Shown here piece by piece: positions 49,638 to 61,718 of a stretch of 64,000 nt of DNA. The position numbers and the translations under genes were made by a program. Origin of the DNA: Isoperla grammatica (taxonomy: Eukaryota > Arthropoda > Insecta > Plecoptera > Perlodidae); contig OX246738.1 of assembly GCA_945910005.1 (NCBI GenBank), positions 27,815,303 through 27,879,302 on the forward strand. The letters run 5' to 3'. Position 1 is the first letter of the stretch; every line of letters starts with the position of its first letter. The notes beneath the pieces were generated by a model. The model saw nothing but the letters and a program-made list of their open reading frames with translations, made no database searches and was not told where the DNA came from.

Positions 49638-50640
49638 ATGGTAGCTATGTTGATCACCAAATTCTAGTCAAGACTCGTTAGTCGTTTTGACTTTTGACAT
49701 TTTATATTTTAAAAAAACCTGATTTAATGTTCAAAAAAGTGAATTAACATTTATTATAAAACTTCTTAACCCCTAAAGATGATATCAAACAAAGAGACCA
49801 TACAATACATATTTCCTGTAACTTAAAACTGCGACAAAGCCCTCCTCACTAAATTAGCAAACAACTGTCACGTAATTCACGCGCGAAACGATTTAATTTA
49901 TAAATATCAGTTCCATCACAATAACTCACATGCCATGTGGCACGGTTGCTAATCACATAAAGTTTCCGTGATTCTAGATCTCAGAACGTTCCAGCGGTTT
50001 CTGCACCCGGCCAGTTTTAAATTAAAGTTAAAAAACAAATTAGTGGCACGCAAAGAAAATATTATAGAAAGTTTTGTTTTGCGTGCGGGGAGAGTAACTT
50101 TACTGAGTCGATATGTACTTAGGGGAGCCTAACTACTCGCTACTTAATGATAACTCTCGTGCAAGGGGTTAAAGTTAACTTCCCTAATCCTGACATATTA
50201 CTCATAGTTTTCAAAGCGATGTCCCTTATAGCTTGGTTCTAAGAATGTAATTGTGAACGTTTATAGCCCACTCCTCACATTAATCATTAATATTTGTTGT
50301 TATTTTTAAGCAGTGCTTAGTATGGTTAATAGTTGCAAATAAATTACGGATAAAGACTAGATAGAGAGTCAAATGCGTCCAATCAGTAATAACAGAGAAT
50401 GAAGTTGTCACAATACTTGGCCAGAAAAAAACAAACCAATCTTTTTGGAAATATTACAAAATATTAAACTGTCAAACAATCGTTGTAAATCTATTAGAGA
50501 ATAGGGTAAATATATGTATTCGCCGCTTGGCTATCGATATAAATTACTCATAATAGACTCCACCGTTTCGCTTCCTCCTCCGAACACCTTATTAACGGCA
50601 ATAAGTAGCTTGTAATATTGAACACACAATGATATCTCAT

Positions 50641-50929
50641 CGATATCTTGAGAACGCTTCACACATTGAAAGACTGATTCCCACGGGAAATTGGGTTTCG
50701 CATCAGCTATAATAATCATAGAATTTAAATACTTTCTAACGGTGTGTATTTGTTAAGATTTTTATTTCTGTAATTAAAACAATAACTTTTAGAATCCATT
50801 ATGGAACTAACAATCGTAACAATTATAATATTTGGCAGCTTTTGAATCCGTATTCGTTGTTTAGCTGATACAAAACCCAATTCCGCGTGGGAATCACTTT
50901 ACAATATCTTGAAGCAATTTCAAGATACC
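50641..50929. mobile_element. Inverted-repeat MITE family C, copy 3
   Basis: The left arm has GATATCTTGAGAACGCTTCA, GATTCCCACGGGAAATTGGG and TTTCGCATCAGCTA. The right arm has TTAGCTGATACAAAACCCAA, TTCCGCGTGGGAATCACTTT and CAAGATACC. It is the best-preserved copy and gives the family consensus. Confidence 0.82.
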
Positions 50930-51160
50930 AATTTCAAAAAGTACCATCAAAACCTGCGTTGATAAAAAAAAAAGCTAGTAAAACTGCTGTAGATCCTTCA
51001 GCAAACACTTGCACGGAACATTAATAATATTACTACACCTGCGTAGAGAAGCAGAATCCAGTGACACCAACCTAGGGGAGTAATTATTCGAATTGGTTTT
51101 AATGTGCGTAAGCGTATGGATGCATCCACTACTACAACATTTGTTCGCTGGAGCCGCTAA

Positions 51161-51410
51161 TTGATTAACCCCCCCCCCCCCCCCAACACCGCACCCACTC
51201 TGAACACATCGATACATTCGAAAGTCATACTACTAATTAATATGACTCCCCCCCCCCCTCCCCGAATACAAAACGTTGCTCTCGCAACATCGCAGCAGAC
51301 AGCGTTTAAAACAATGTCGCGACTATACGATTGTGCGATTAATACGCGCGGGTGGAGGAGAAGACTAGGGGTGGGGGGGGGGGGGCGGGGTGGGGGGGGA
51401 GAGGGGAAGG
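51161..51410. repeat. Cluster of poly(C) and poly(G) tracts
   Basis: C16 at about 51,169, C11 with CTCCCC at about 51,247, and G12 with GCGGGGTGGGGGGGG at about 51,370. C and G tracts on the same strand can pair or form quadruplexes. Short apparent ORFs here are Pro/Gly-rich by-products. Confidence 0.85.
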
Positions 51411-51499
51411 CAGACACATTTAAACGAGCACTTACCGTAATTAAAATCAACCACTCCAGATCGGCTACATCGCTCGTATCGTCATGTATTGTCATGTAC

Positions 51500-54239
51500 G
51501 AAATGAAGACGACAATGTGACGCGTAGAAGGAGGATGTTACCTTTTGTATAATTGGACAATTCACTACGACTTATGAGGATTAGGTTGATTCTCAGTTGG
51601 ATTGGTATTGTCATATAGGAGATGAACATTTACAAGAGTTATAGACCTACATCTTCACGTGGGGAATTAATAACATCGCTTGAATATGCACTCTCAGCAA
51701 TCATGGGTTGGCGCTGTGGGATGTACTACAGAAGATAAGGACTTGCACGAACAGCAAGATTAACAAATTATTGTTAATAAGTAATTTTAAAACTAGATGT
51801 ATTATACTCTAAATAATCATAACCTTCACCAAACAGACACCAAGGAAATATAGGATGAGTGCGGTTGTTATTTATAACAACAAGCAGTCAGTATGCAACT
51901 AACAATTATGTAGACAGAAACAAATGTATTTTAGATCTGCTGTATAAAAGAAGAATGAATGTTGCTTTCTGAATGTCATTTTAAAACAGCTTATAGACAA
52001 TATATAAAATATAATAAAATACTGTACATACATGCATTTCATATCTTGAGCTGATAAGACACGTAGTTGAGTTCAAATGTACTCATGATCGCGGTTTGAT
52101 GGGGCCTGAATATAGTGAATAAATAAGAAGATGGTAATAATTAAGAAGTGAGTAATGCAAATTTAGTAGCACAAAATTCCTCACAGAGCTGATAAATTGC
52201 ACAACTTACATCCGAACAACATGGGAAAGTTAATTTTTGTTAAATATGAATCTGCCTTAACACAATTATAATCACAAAGTTGAAGCATGTTTAATAATGT
52301 TAGTCTAAATGAAGAAATATTAGTAGAGAAAAGCAATTAGTATGCCTACTGTGAAAATGACTGTGCAGATCCGTCTACTCAAAGGTACAGAGCAACGAGA
52401 AGAAAGATTAAATAACACAATGTTACGAAAGGTTTAGAAAGAACCTTACACAGTGTCGAGCTTGGTTGCAATTCGCGCGACACATTTGAAAATCGTCTCG
52501 TTCCCAAAGCGCCATTAGTTGATGCGCATAAACAAAGCCCCCCACCACAACCCACATTCAATTTCCTCGTGCATCGTTCGAAACACGAGTCAATTAATTA
52601 TTATTTTCCATCACATTATCTTTTTTACAATTCGCTTTTTTTAACAGCACTAAAAAATTGCTTTGGTCGATTAATAACAATTTGCTACCGGTGGTTTGAA
52701 TTGATGAGAACGCATTTTTACTATACATAAGTTAGATCATGTAAAAACGAGCAGGTGTTTTGATTTTCACAATGGAACGCTTAATAAAAGTTAGGTTTTT
52801 GTGCTACGTCATGTCAAAAAATAGCACGCCATGGCTGAATGGAGATAAAGATAAAAGAAATAACTTGGAACCTGTCCTGGGTAATGCAAGGAGTGATAGA
52901 ACAGAGATAATGGTGCTGTCTATGTAGTTCTAGGCAGCTTACGCTGTAGGCCTAGTGATACATTGTTTGCGTGTTGTTGTTGTGGTTGTTTTTGTACTCA
53001 ACACATACACGGGATAGACGTTCTGGTTTATCATAGAAGCATTTTGAAAGTTCTATGTTCTTTTTTCTTTTTTTTTTTTTTATCAAAATGGAGATAAGGA
53101 TCTATAAATTGAATGTTAAAAAAAGCTTCAAAATGCATTGGTTGTTTAAAGAAAATATTCCAGTACATTGGTTCGGGATTCTTATATATACATGTATGAA
53201 GAATATTGACTTGCGCGTTTTGAAATAAGATCGTATATCTTGTAAACACTCAACTGTACTTGTATTTATCACCACTAGACTACATACAGTACGAACTGTA
53301 GGATGCATTCACCTGCCTGTACAACGTGTCAGTCCATGCAACAAGACTAATCGAGACGATTATCAGGCCGAAGTGAAATTGTTGCAACCAAGCTCTGTAT
53401 CCCGCAGACTGCGACTTAACCCAGACTATAAGCTTAGGCCTATGTACAGACAGACATGCCGAGTACTTCCGCAGCAAGGTTGGTCCTCCTCTGACGTCGC
53501 ACGTTTAGAATAACGCCCTCTAAAGAGAGGACCTCGCTAGCCCTACAATCCGCGTAGTAGGTGAATTCGCAGTTTCTGAGCTCCTCGTTGTCTCCGGTGA
53601 TATTTTCATTCATGGTTTTATGCCTTTATAATTACCCTCTTCCTAGAAACTATTGTGAATGATTTAAAACTGTTCTATATTTTAAATTTGTAATGCCAAA
53701 CGTGTTTCTGTTTCAAACCTTAACTCCTTTCCCTCCACCCACAAAAAATATAGATAATACATTTTCAAATATCTAAATTACAGTTTTCTTTAGTTTCTGT
53801 AAGATGAAAAAAATGTATTTTCAAACATTATTTATTCCATGGTTAAAATAAACTTTTTCGAACTTGCAACTTTTCATATTTATGGATTCGTTCTAGGCAA
53901 AAGTGCTTGGATGAATTAGTACTTAAGTAGGTAACTCACATTTTCAACACTGAACACTGAACACTAAACACTTAATAGTGTAAAATATATGGAGATTTAG
54001 ATTTTTAATATTAGTTTGTTGAACCCAGATCCTGTGGCTTCGGTCTGGGTTCTATCCCCAGTCAGAGCAAGCTTTTATTACAATTGCTTGATCTCCATAC
54101 ATTATCCATAAAGTTGGATTTAGCTTCGAAACCTGTTTATCATGTATATGTTTTCAGTTTCTTTAGGGGTTGAACGTTGAACGTGGGGATGATCCTGAGG
54201 TCGCCACCTCGTTCGACCATCGAACCACTGAGTTGGGTA
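51500..54239. other. 24-kb intron section, few features
   Basis: AT-rich DNA with no clear repeat apart from a T run at 53,062-53,081 and the B-box fragment at 54,013. Two TAGGCCTA palindromes lie at 52,947 and 53,435. Confidence 0.55.
54013..54062 (+). mobile_element. tRNA-like B-box fragment
   Basis: CTGGGTTCTATCCCCAG forms a T-arm-like hairpin with a degenerate B box. It is flanked by sequence that does not match the two SINE copies. No acceptor or D arm was found. It is probably a fragment of another tRNA-derived SINE. Confidence 0.3.
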
Positions 54240-54555
54240 GATATGTATCGCGCTTTTCGGTATTAGTCCACGTTTTGTGATTGAGTATATAATAATTATG
54301 AACATACCTACTTTCACGACGTTTTGCTGATTTATTCGTGAGCATTCTCGTGACAATCCGGGTTCCCAACGGCGCTTGAACACCGACTGTACTCAATGTA
54401 CCCTCGGTGCCCGTCGGCTCGGAGGTGCAGACATTCTTTCGGATATCCACTTGAGGATGCTGACGAATAAGCCGGCGCAACATCGTAAAATTAGGTTTGT
54501 TCATAATTATATGCCCAATCACAAAACGTGGATCAATACCCAAAAGGACTCTACA
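54240..54555. mobile_element. Inverted-repeat element 200 bp from the RRM1 exon
   Basis: TTTTCGGTATTAGTCCACGT, TTTGTGATTGAG, TTATGAACATACCTACTTTC and GCTGATTTATTCGTGAGCAT on the left are mirrored on the right. Arms are about 100 bp at roughly 80% by eye. Because of the symmetry both strands carry the same short open frame (MLTNK ... HNY ... NHKTW). This explains the ORFs there without any need for a gene. Confidence 0.7.
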
Positions 54556-54765
54556 TCATCATATTCAGTCTACGAAAACACACGCCACAACATATATTTG
54601 TTCCTTCTCCGGAGCCTAACCCATGTTCGCACTTTCGCTTGCTTTCTTCCGATGAATGAATTAATGAATGTGAATATCAGAGGAGAAAACGGAACCCTTA
54701 CGTCACGTCGACCCGAGGGTGTGCACGATGCCTTGGAAGTACTCGGACAAGTGGTGGCTACTTAC

Positions 54766-54907
54766 GTCCGGCAGTGAGAGGGTGCATTAGGGCTGGGTGC
54801 GATGTGACGGTCGTGGCTGCCTGCTGTTTGGGCTTGCTAACCTTGGTGTTACTTTTGGCAAACTCCAGGCGGATCGTTTGGGGCATATCTGGGTCGAACC
54901 TGACGCC
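54766..54907 (-). CDS. cpo: Couch potato-like RRM1 C-terminal strand and start of linker (47 codons + 1 nt)
   Basis: The exon begins [20 protein letters not shown], the beta4 strand of RRM1 with its C-terminal extension. It continues TKVSKPKQQ, a Thr/Ala stretch, then [11 protein letters not shown]. The donor is GTAAGT after one extra base (phase 1). With the next exon's AC this makes a His codon, giving LTAG-H-LGAPFF. The acceptor is a tandem GCAGCAG: the start at 54,907 gives DLQ-GVRF as in relatives, and a start at 54,910 would insert one extra Gln. Confidence 0.93.
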
Positions 54908-54912
54908 CTGCT
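54907..54912 (-). promoter_or_regulatory. Tandem NAGNAG splice acceptor
   Basis: Reading the minus strand, a run of T followed by GCAGCAG precedes GGCGTC. Two AG acceptors lie three bases apart and both keep the frame. Use of the first adds a CAG (Gln) codon inside RRM1 between DLQ and GVRF. NAGNAG acceptors are a known source of one-residue alternative isoforms. Whether both are used here is not shown by sequence alone. Confidence 0.6.
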
Positions 54913-56189
54913 GCAAAAAATGTTGCCGTGGAAAAAAAGAAAAGAGAACGAGGGCCTTAATTATAGGAAAACACAAAAAACAGTACATGTCACATACATG
55001 TGCATCATAGTTTCGTCGTATAAAAACATGAAGATGCACAATTGAACGATTATACCGATGATGTCTAACTAAGTTGTTTTACGTATGCATTTTGTGTGAA
55101 ATAATTACGTTAGAGGGAACTTGATATCCTTACAACCATTTAGAATATTAAAATGAAACACTTAAGGCTCCTCTCCTTCAAACATTGAACAAACTACAAG
55201 TAAAGGGAATAAGAAATGAATCTCTATGTCAAAGGTTGGCTTTATAAAATACATTACAACTGTTTATTAGAAACAGTATTATCGAACTATTTTGTTATCT
55301 AATACAAGAACGTTGATATGATGTCTGTGCAACGATGCGCTGCTCTCCAGACAAATGTGTTTGCGTGATGTTTGTCCATTCTACTGAAATATTCACTTTA
55401 TTGGAAATCAACTCCACCCTGCTATTTTGTATGATAATTTTGAATTAATACATCCAGGGCAAACATTTGTTTTTAATCCGAAAAATGTCAGTTAGATGGT
55501 TCATCATGGTTAAATTAGGGGATGATAATGGGATATACTTTGCTTTGTGTACTGTGACCCCAAATTGGTGCACTTGTGACTTGGTGCAGCAAATCGTGTA
55601 CTAGTGGTATGTTTAGTCCATGCATTGCAATTGGTTATTTGAAGCATATATAGATCCTAAAGGTTCGTTTACAATAACACTATTGTAAAATTAGGTACTT
55701 GGTAATTTTGACAATACATTATGCACACAAACTCTCCAAAAAGCTCTCCTTTATGACTAGGGAATGAATGCTTATCAGATGCAAAGTCTAGGGCACATTA
55801 TCGGGACGTTTACTGTTAGTAAGGGTGACTAATTATGGTAACTGTTGTACGTAACCGTCGGAACGTGTAGAACGCTACGCGGAGAGTGTTACACCGATAT
55901 TGGAAAAGTGGTCAACGAGAAATGGTATCCATTATCGGTGATGACACTTTCCCGGATACAGTCAGACATCCCGATGATTACGTTAACAGGTGTTCCACAA
56001 TGAAGACGATTACACTCGAGCAAAGCCTCAACAAAGTCTTTCTGTCCTCACTGTCACGTACTCGGGTACAGCACATTAGCTATGAAGTCCTTGTGAGTGC
56101 GACCAAGACAGATGGACAGGACAATCTGCCGAGAGCTCTACCTAGCGGATGGCATAGACACTGAACACTGAAAGAAACTGGGTACGCAC

Positions 56190-56252
56190 CTGCAAGTCTT
56201 GCTTTGCAGCCTCGGCCCCAGCGCGTGTGTTGAAGGTCACGAAACCCACCGG
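56190..56252 (-). CDS. cpo: Couch potato-like RRM1, RNP1-bearing exon (21 codons)
   Basis: This 63-bp exon reads PVGFVTFNTRAGAEAAKQDL plus Q. PVGFVTF is the RNP1 beta3 strand with its two RNA-stacking phenylalanines, and the rest is alpha-helix 2 of RRM1. The acceptor is TTTCAG and the donor is GTGCGT; phase is 0 at both ends. A degenerate tandem repeat array begins about 25 bp upstream of its acceptor (56,278 onward). The exon joins in frame to GVRFDP in the next exon to give the family hallmark [14 protein letters not shown]. Confidence 0.93.
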
Positions 56253-56277
56253 CTGAAACAAACATAGCAGGGCTTGC

Positions 56278-56830
56278 TCTAGTCATAGTTGTACATAAAT
56301 AAGGTACAATGGCGATTACCAGTGGCATTCACTTTAGTCGGTAAAAAAGGAACCGTGGGGTCACCTTATGTAGGAGCAATTTTTCTAGTCATAGTTGGAC
56401 ATAAATAAGGTGCAATGGGGATAACCAATGCATTTACTGCCATAATGTACCATGGGTACCAAAAAGTACCATGGGATCGGTCTAAGGCAGCAAGAATGTA
56501 TCTAGCTATAAGAAAGGTACCATGGGGTCGGCCTATAAGGCAGGAAGAATTTCTGTAGCCATAGTTGTACCATTGATTAAAGAACTATGGTTGTACATAA
56601 ATAAAGATACAGTGGAGACTATCAATGGATTTACTGCTAGCTATAAGAAAATTACCATGGGGTCGGCCTATAAGGCAGGAAGAATTTCTTTAGCCATAGT
56701 TGTACCATTGATTATAGAACTATGGTTGTACAAAAATAAGGTGCAATGGGTATAACCAATAGCATTTATTGCTGTCTATAAAAAATGGTACCGTTGTCTC
56801 GACCCGAGCAGGAATTTCTCCAACCCTAGT
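56278..56830 (+). repeat. Degenerate ~115-135-bp tandem repeat upstream of the RNP1 exon
   Basis: Units share TAGTCATAGTTGTACATAAA, AAGGTGCAATGGGGATAACC, ATTTACTG and ACCATGGGGTCGGCCTATAA. The pair near 56,515 and 56,645 is the most alike (GGCAGGAAGAATTTCT in both). The array starts 25 bp from the acceptor of the 56,252 exon. Confidence 0.85.
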
Positions 56831-57959
56831 TGTAAACAAATAGGGTGTGTTGATCAATAGTCGGGTTTAATCTCGTCTTAGCTGAGATGGGAATGTAGCA
56901 TAATATAAGAAATTCCTCGATAATTTTGTCCCAAGTTACGATGCCGTACGGAAGATACATTACATGGCTTACTAGTCAAGATTAACCACACAAGAAGAAC
57001 CTAGCGGATGGAATTACAAAGTATGGTTTGTTTGCTCTAGAAATGATTTTTCATTTAAATAATATGTTACTGGATTGCACTGACCAATATCACACACATT
57101 TATATTTAAAACCTGGGTATGACTCAACAGAGGGTTTACTAATGTGATAGGTGAATATAAATAAAGTAAAACGGAATATGAATATCAGCTAACACGTCTG
57201 AAGTGGACATATCCCACCAGTGAATAGTTGTTTTTATGAGGGGTTCGAATCTTATATTATTGTAACTAAGGTTACAAAAACCTTGAATGGCTGACAAGAT
57301 TTGGCTATCGTCATAGCTCTATAAACGCTTAAAAAGATGTTTCCTCTGTGATATTTATTTAAAGTGAATTCACTGCGAGATTTCCCGGTTCTTACTTGTT
57401 ACTGTCCAATGAATGGAGTTCACCAGTCTTGCTTGGAATAAGCCTACACAGCGCCTGCCAACAGACGCCCTAATAGTAGACCTATCATTAAAATACCAGA
57501 TGCAGCGAACAAGATGTAACGAGATTTAGGGTCGTTTTGTCGCATGTCACTTCCCTATTAGATAATTTATGACAATTCCGGCTTGATACGCCACATGACT
57601 GCCGAGCTTTGAGTATATTTACGAATTGAATTGCAGCATAAGAAGAGTTTGGAATGTTGATGGTTCAGAATTTTACATAATACAGTCCGTGAAAACCGGA
57701 AGAAATTTATCCAAAAGTTACCCCCGCAGTCAGGTATATGAAACCCCGTTTTTTGTACTGTTTGTACGCGGGGCTTCATCCAAATGCCGCATGTCCATAA
57801 TTGATTGCCGCAAATGTCATGCTATAATTTACGGTACGTTGACTGGCCTAATTACTTGGTCGTTTGTTGACATTTCCGATCGACCCATTATTTTTTATGG
57901 TTCCGTGTTTCAGTAATAACGTTTGTATAGACTCCTCAACAGGCAACCCTGTTGACGCA

Positions 57960-58100
57960 TTCTCGCTACCTACGAGAAAATCGTGGAGATACTCTAACGA
58001 ACACGAGACTTTCGATATGTTGCAACACTGTGAATGCATTTCTCTCGCTACCTACGAGACAACCGTGGATACGTAACAATCAACACGAGATTTGCGTATA
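57960..58100 (+). repeat. Two-copy ~80-bp tandem repeat
   Basis: TTCTCGCTACCTACGAGAAA ... CGTGGAGATAC ... AACACGAGACTTTCG recurs as TCTCGCTACCTACGAGACAA ... CGTGGATACG ... AACACGAGATTTGCG. Each copy has a CTCG ... CGAG mini-hairpin. Confidence 0.75.
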
Positions 58101-58887
58101 ATTATAGACGGTTTGTTAGTGTAGGCTTACGTATTAGTCTTAACATATGACATGATAAAACGAAAGAGATTTAATATCACAGTTTATAGTTCTTGCAGTG
58201 CAATTGCAGAGAATTATTTAACTCATTGTAACACTCATTGTTTGTAGTTTCCATATGCATACGTTAGCATTTCACGAATATAATATTAATTACTTCAAAT
58301 TACAACATGATTACGAGTTATGGACAATTCACTATCTATCGCCTTGGGAGAAGAAAGTAGTAATTCGTGTAAACAAAATGAACTATTCAATCTCTGTGTT
58401 TTCTCTCGTGTTGTGTTAGTATAGTAAAAACATATACGTCCTCTGCTTTGCCATGCTAACACCTGACACTGCTAAGTAACTGGTCGATGACATATCATCT
58501 TTGGTAATAGGTAATTAAAATCTAAGTTCGCATGGTAAATACAAATGTGTTCCCCCTTAACCATTTCCATTTAAAGAAAATGTTATGTGGTTCAAATAGA
58601 ACATTAGCCTATTGAAAATAATGACATTCAACACAACAATTGTTCTCAATTTAAAAATACTTATCATTGAACGATGAAAATGGCTATCATGAAATACCAT
58701 TTACTCACGGACATAAAGCCAAAGTAAAGACTCAACTTTGAGGTTGACCGAACGACTGAGCTTGATCACGATTGAGATATTTTATAGACTGTTCATAGTA
58801 GTCTAATGTAGTTCACAAACAGAAAAGCTTTCAACTCCATGAATCACTTGAATAATCTGTGGAATTTTTCAAAGTGTTCCACACCGA

Positions 58888-59083
58888 TGGAAGCAGCAAC
58901 ACGCAAGACTCTAATTCGGGAGGTCACTGGTTCGATACCGGACTGGTCACCCGCAAACACGACTGAGGTTTCCCAAAAATGATTGTCTATTACAAGGCAA
59001 ATTTTGGGATTGAATTCTACTAACAGCCCTCAGACATTCCTTCCCAACCACCCAAATACTCTAATACAGCTATAGTTAGTCAC
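58888..59083 (+). mobile_element. tRNA-derived SINE, copy 2
   Basis: A canonical B box is present (CTGGTTCGATACCGG near 58,927). It is preceded by GACTCTAATTCGGGAGGTCA, which aligns to the matching part of copy 1. It is followed by GACTGAGGTTTCCC and CAGACATTCCTTCCCAACCA. This copy keeps the tRNA-like part better than copy 1. It lies in the 5.5-kb intron of the couch potato-like gene, in antisense orientation to it. Confidence 0.72.
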
Positions 59084-59384
59084 AAGATACATCTGAAGTG
59101 TAGGCCTACGCTACGCCACAGGAGAGATTCCTACATGAATCATTATTATTAATTAAGTGTTCCCATTATTCCGCCTGGTTTCGTGAAATGTAATATTATC
59201 GCGTTAAAAATATCGTTTAATTTGTGGGCACGATAAAGTGACAAACTGTTTGAAAACGTATTTCCTTAAATTGGATTTTCTCGAACATCCAACCGAGGTA
59301 TCCGACGCTCCCAGGGAACGTGATTATTAGACTGGGTTAGTGGGCGTGGAACAGGCTTGATTGAAAATCTTTCGCATAACCGGC

Positions 59385-59440
59385 GACAGAATCGAATCCC
59401 TGCACAGTTCCGCCCAACTAGGTCACACCATGATGATGGC
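59385..59440 (-). mobile_element. tRNA-like fragment with A-box and B-box traces
   Basis: On the minus strand GACCTAGTTGGGCGG (A-box-like) is followed by GCAGGGATTCGATTCTGTCG (B-box-like). The separation is too short for a full tRNA. It is likely a SINE head fragment. Confidence 0.3.
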
Positions 59441-61718
59441 TTTATTATTTGGTTTGTATCGATTTGATTTGTAGCTAACGTTTTCGTGCTGGGTTGAATT
59501 GTGTGTTTGTCATTTTATCAATATTCATCCAACGTCTGTATATCTACTTGCATGGTTTCTTGTCGTTGTTTCATTTGTATTTTAATTAAATATCGAAACA
59601 TCTGCATAGAGCATCTCCAATAGTGAAGGTTGTTGTTCATTTTTTTTACTAATAGGCATTTGTGTATAACCGTGTGTCTAAAAATCAATCTTTAATAATT
59701 GTTATTTTGACACCATGACAACGGCCAATAGAAATACACCAAACTGGGCTTACCTGACAGTTAAATTTAACTGGACATTAAAATTAGGGGCATATTCGCT
59801 TATATTTTATGCCTTTTACTGCCTGCCTACCTACCTACCTACCTACCTACCTACCTACCTACCTACCTACCTATCTACCTACGTAACTAAACTTGGGATC
59901 AGGGGGAAACCAATCTGTGAAAGAGGTAAAACGGTCTCACAACTCGATGCACCGTCAAGCAAAATACATCCAAGATTTATCTGGCAGCTAAGATTAGAAA
60001 TATTTCCGCGACATTGTTTTATTGCAATGTTATCTGGTATTCCATGAACATCAACAATGCAGATGATGCCATCTCTTGTGACTAATTGATCCTTGTCAGC
60101 CCAACCAGCAGAACTCCCCAATGTATGTCTGTTGAAGTTGCTCTAAAATGATTTTAAATAGTCACAACTTACAAGAAAATGTTATCTCTTAGAACATTTA
60201 AGTGCAGTTTCTTGTAAATGTTTTTTTTTGTTCCAATAAAGATATTGTTTCGCAAATGTTTTTAATTAGTTTGAATGGTGTCAAGCAACATTGTATAAAT
60301 AAGGACATTAGAAAAACGCAAACATTTAGGTTGGAATTCATAGTCGGCCCCTACACCTAGGGGCGCCCATTGTTACCAAGGTAACAGTTGTTTCCAAGTT
60401 ATTTCACATAAACAAAACAAAATAAAAGAGCTCTACATTCTCAAGAATATGGCATTGTGTTTTACTCTGAGACAATTTTATAGTATTTTAAAACTATTTT
60501 ACAGACGGAATAAAGAAGGTTCTGAAGGGTAGGTGGACGTACAGCCTTGAGACAGAGCAAACTAGAAAGCAAGTTTCAAAACATGACGTCATCAAAGACC
60601 TCTGATGGGCACGAGACCACTCTTAACATGCACGAGCCTCCCAACCCAAGTCTCCAAGCTCAACCAGTCACTTCCGAAATGGAAGAGAGCTTCAGCTTTC
60701 TAAAGCTTTAACGTTTGACGCTCAACATAATCATTTGAAGTGAGCAAAGACGGTTATTTCTTCGTGTTTTATAGCCGTACTCAGGGAAGGATTAAGAGAT
60801 TTCGAGAGAATGGTTATACTTTTTATGAGATCGCTTTTCTTATTTCCGAGTTAAAAAAGCATTAAATATTCTCGTTTCTAAATGTTTAAAATAAATTTAA
60901 TTAAATGATCAATTTTTTGCTTAGATATTACCGTGTTGGTAACCTAGTTTTGTGTTTGGTATGATAAACAAAAACAAACGTTGTTGCAGATTTTTTTCCT
61001 GACTGTATTTGTTTCTAAAGGCTTTGCTAAACGCTCATTCGATAGTAAGATCAAAATGCATTCACTTTTTCAGTATGTCCTCACGTACGCCAGTAAGCAT
61101 GAAGGGTTCATGGCGTATGAGGAAGTAATTCACATCCGATTAGTGTGCATGCATGGGTACAGGCGAATTAGTAAAAGTAACTCCGTTAACATTGAATTTG
61201 TAGAACTTACGTTAACTAAGCAATCCAATGAACATACGCATAACACATTCATGTTGTATGCAGGCGGCACTTAATTAAATTAACGAACATTCAAGCACAA
61301 ACACTCATCTGGCGGAGAACACGGTTATATTTACTAATTCCGAATTCCGATTTAGCTGAAATTTGTTCTTCTCCACTTTGAAATTCGGTACGCGTACACT
61401 TATTTGTTTGTAACTCCTTGTTGCCAACGCGAAGAAAATATTGTTCTTTAGATACACTTACGTTTTGTGCAACACCTTTTCAATAGTTATTTGTGCTTTT
61501 TGCTCAGACAAGAAAATCGAAACAAAATATTACTGTCGGGTTAGGTAAAGCTTCAAAATCGCAAGTGACGCTACGGCAATGTAGACACCTTGTTATATAG
61601 TTTATTCGGATATTTGTAGGCGATATCTTTAACGTGAGTTGTCTCTAAAGTAGGTTAATTGGGATCACGAATAAAAAGAAGACGACGAAGAAAATGAAGA
61701 AGCTTCATTAAAACTTAC
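59441..61718. other. 5.5-kb intron section, few features
   Basis: Apart from the CTAC microsatellite, it holds AT-rich DNA with a small GGTAACAGTTG/TTGTTACCAAGG inverted motif near 60,373. No exon was seen. Confidence 0.55.
59821..59884 (+). repeat. (CTAC)n microsatellite
   Basis: About fifteen CTAC/ACCT units. The Tyr-Leu-Pro-Thr repeat in the overlapping open frame comes from it. Confidence 0.95.

Noticed and set aside
54163..54777. Long open frames on both strands next to the RRM1 exon
   Set aside because: They come from the inverted repeat at 54,240-54,555, which carries the same short frame on both strands.
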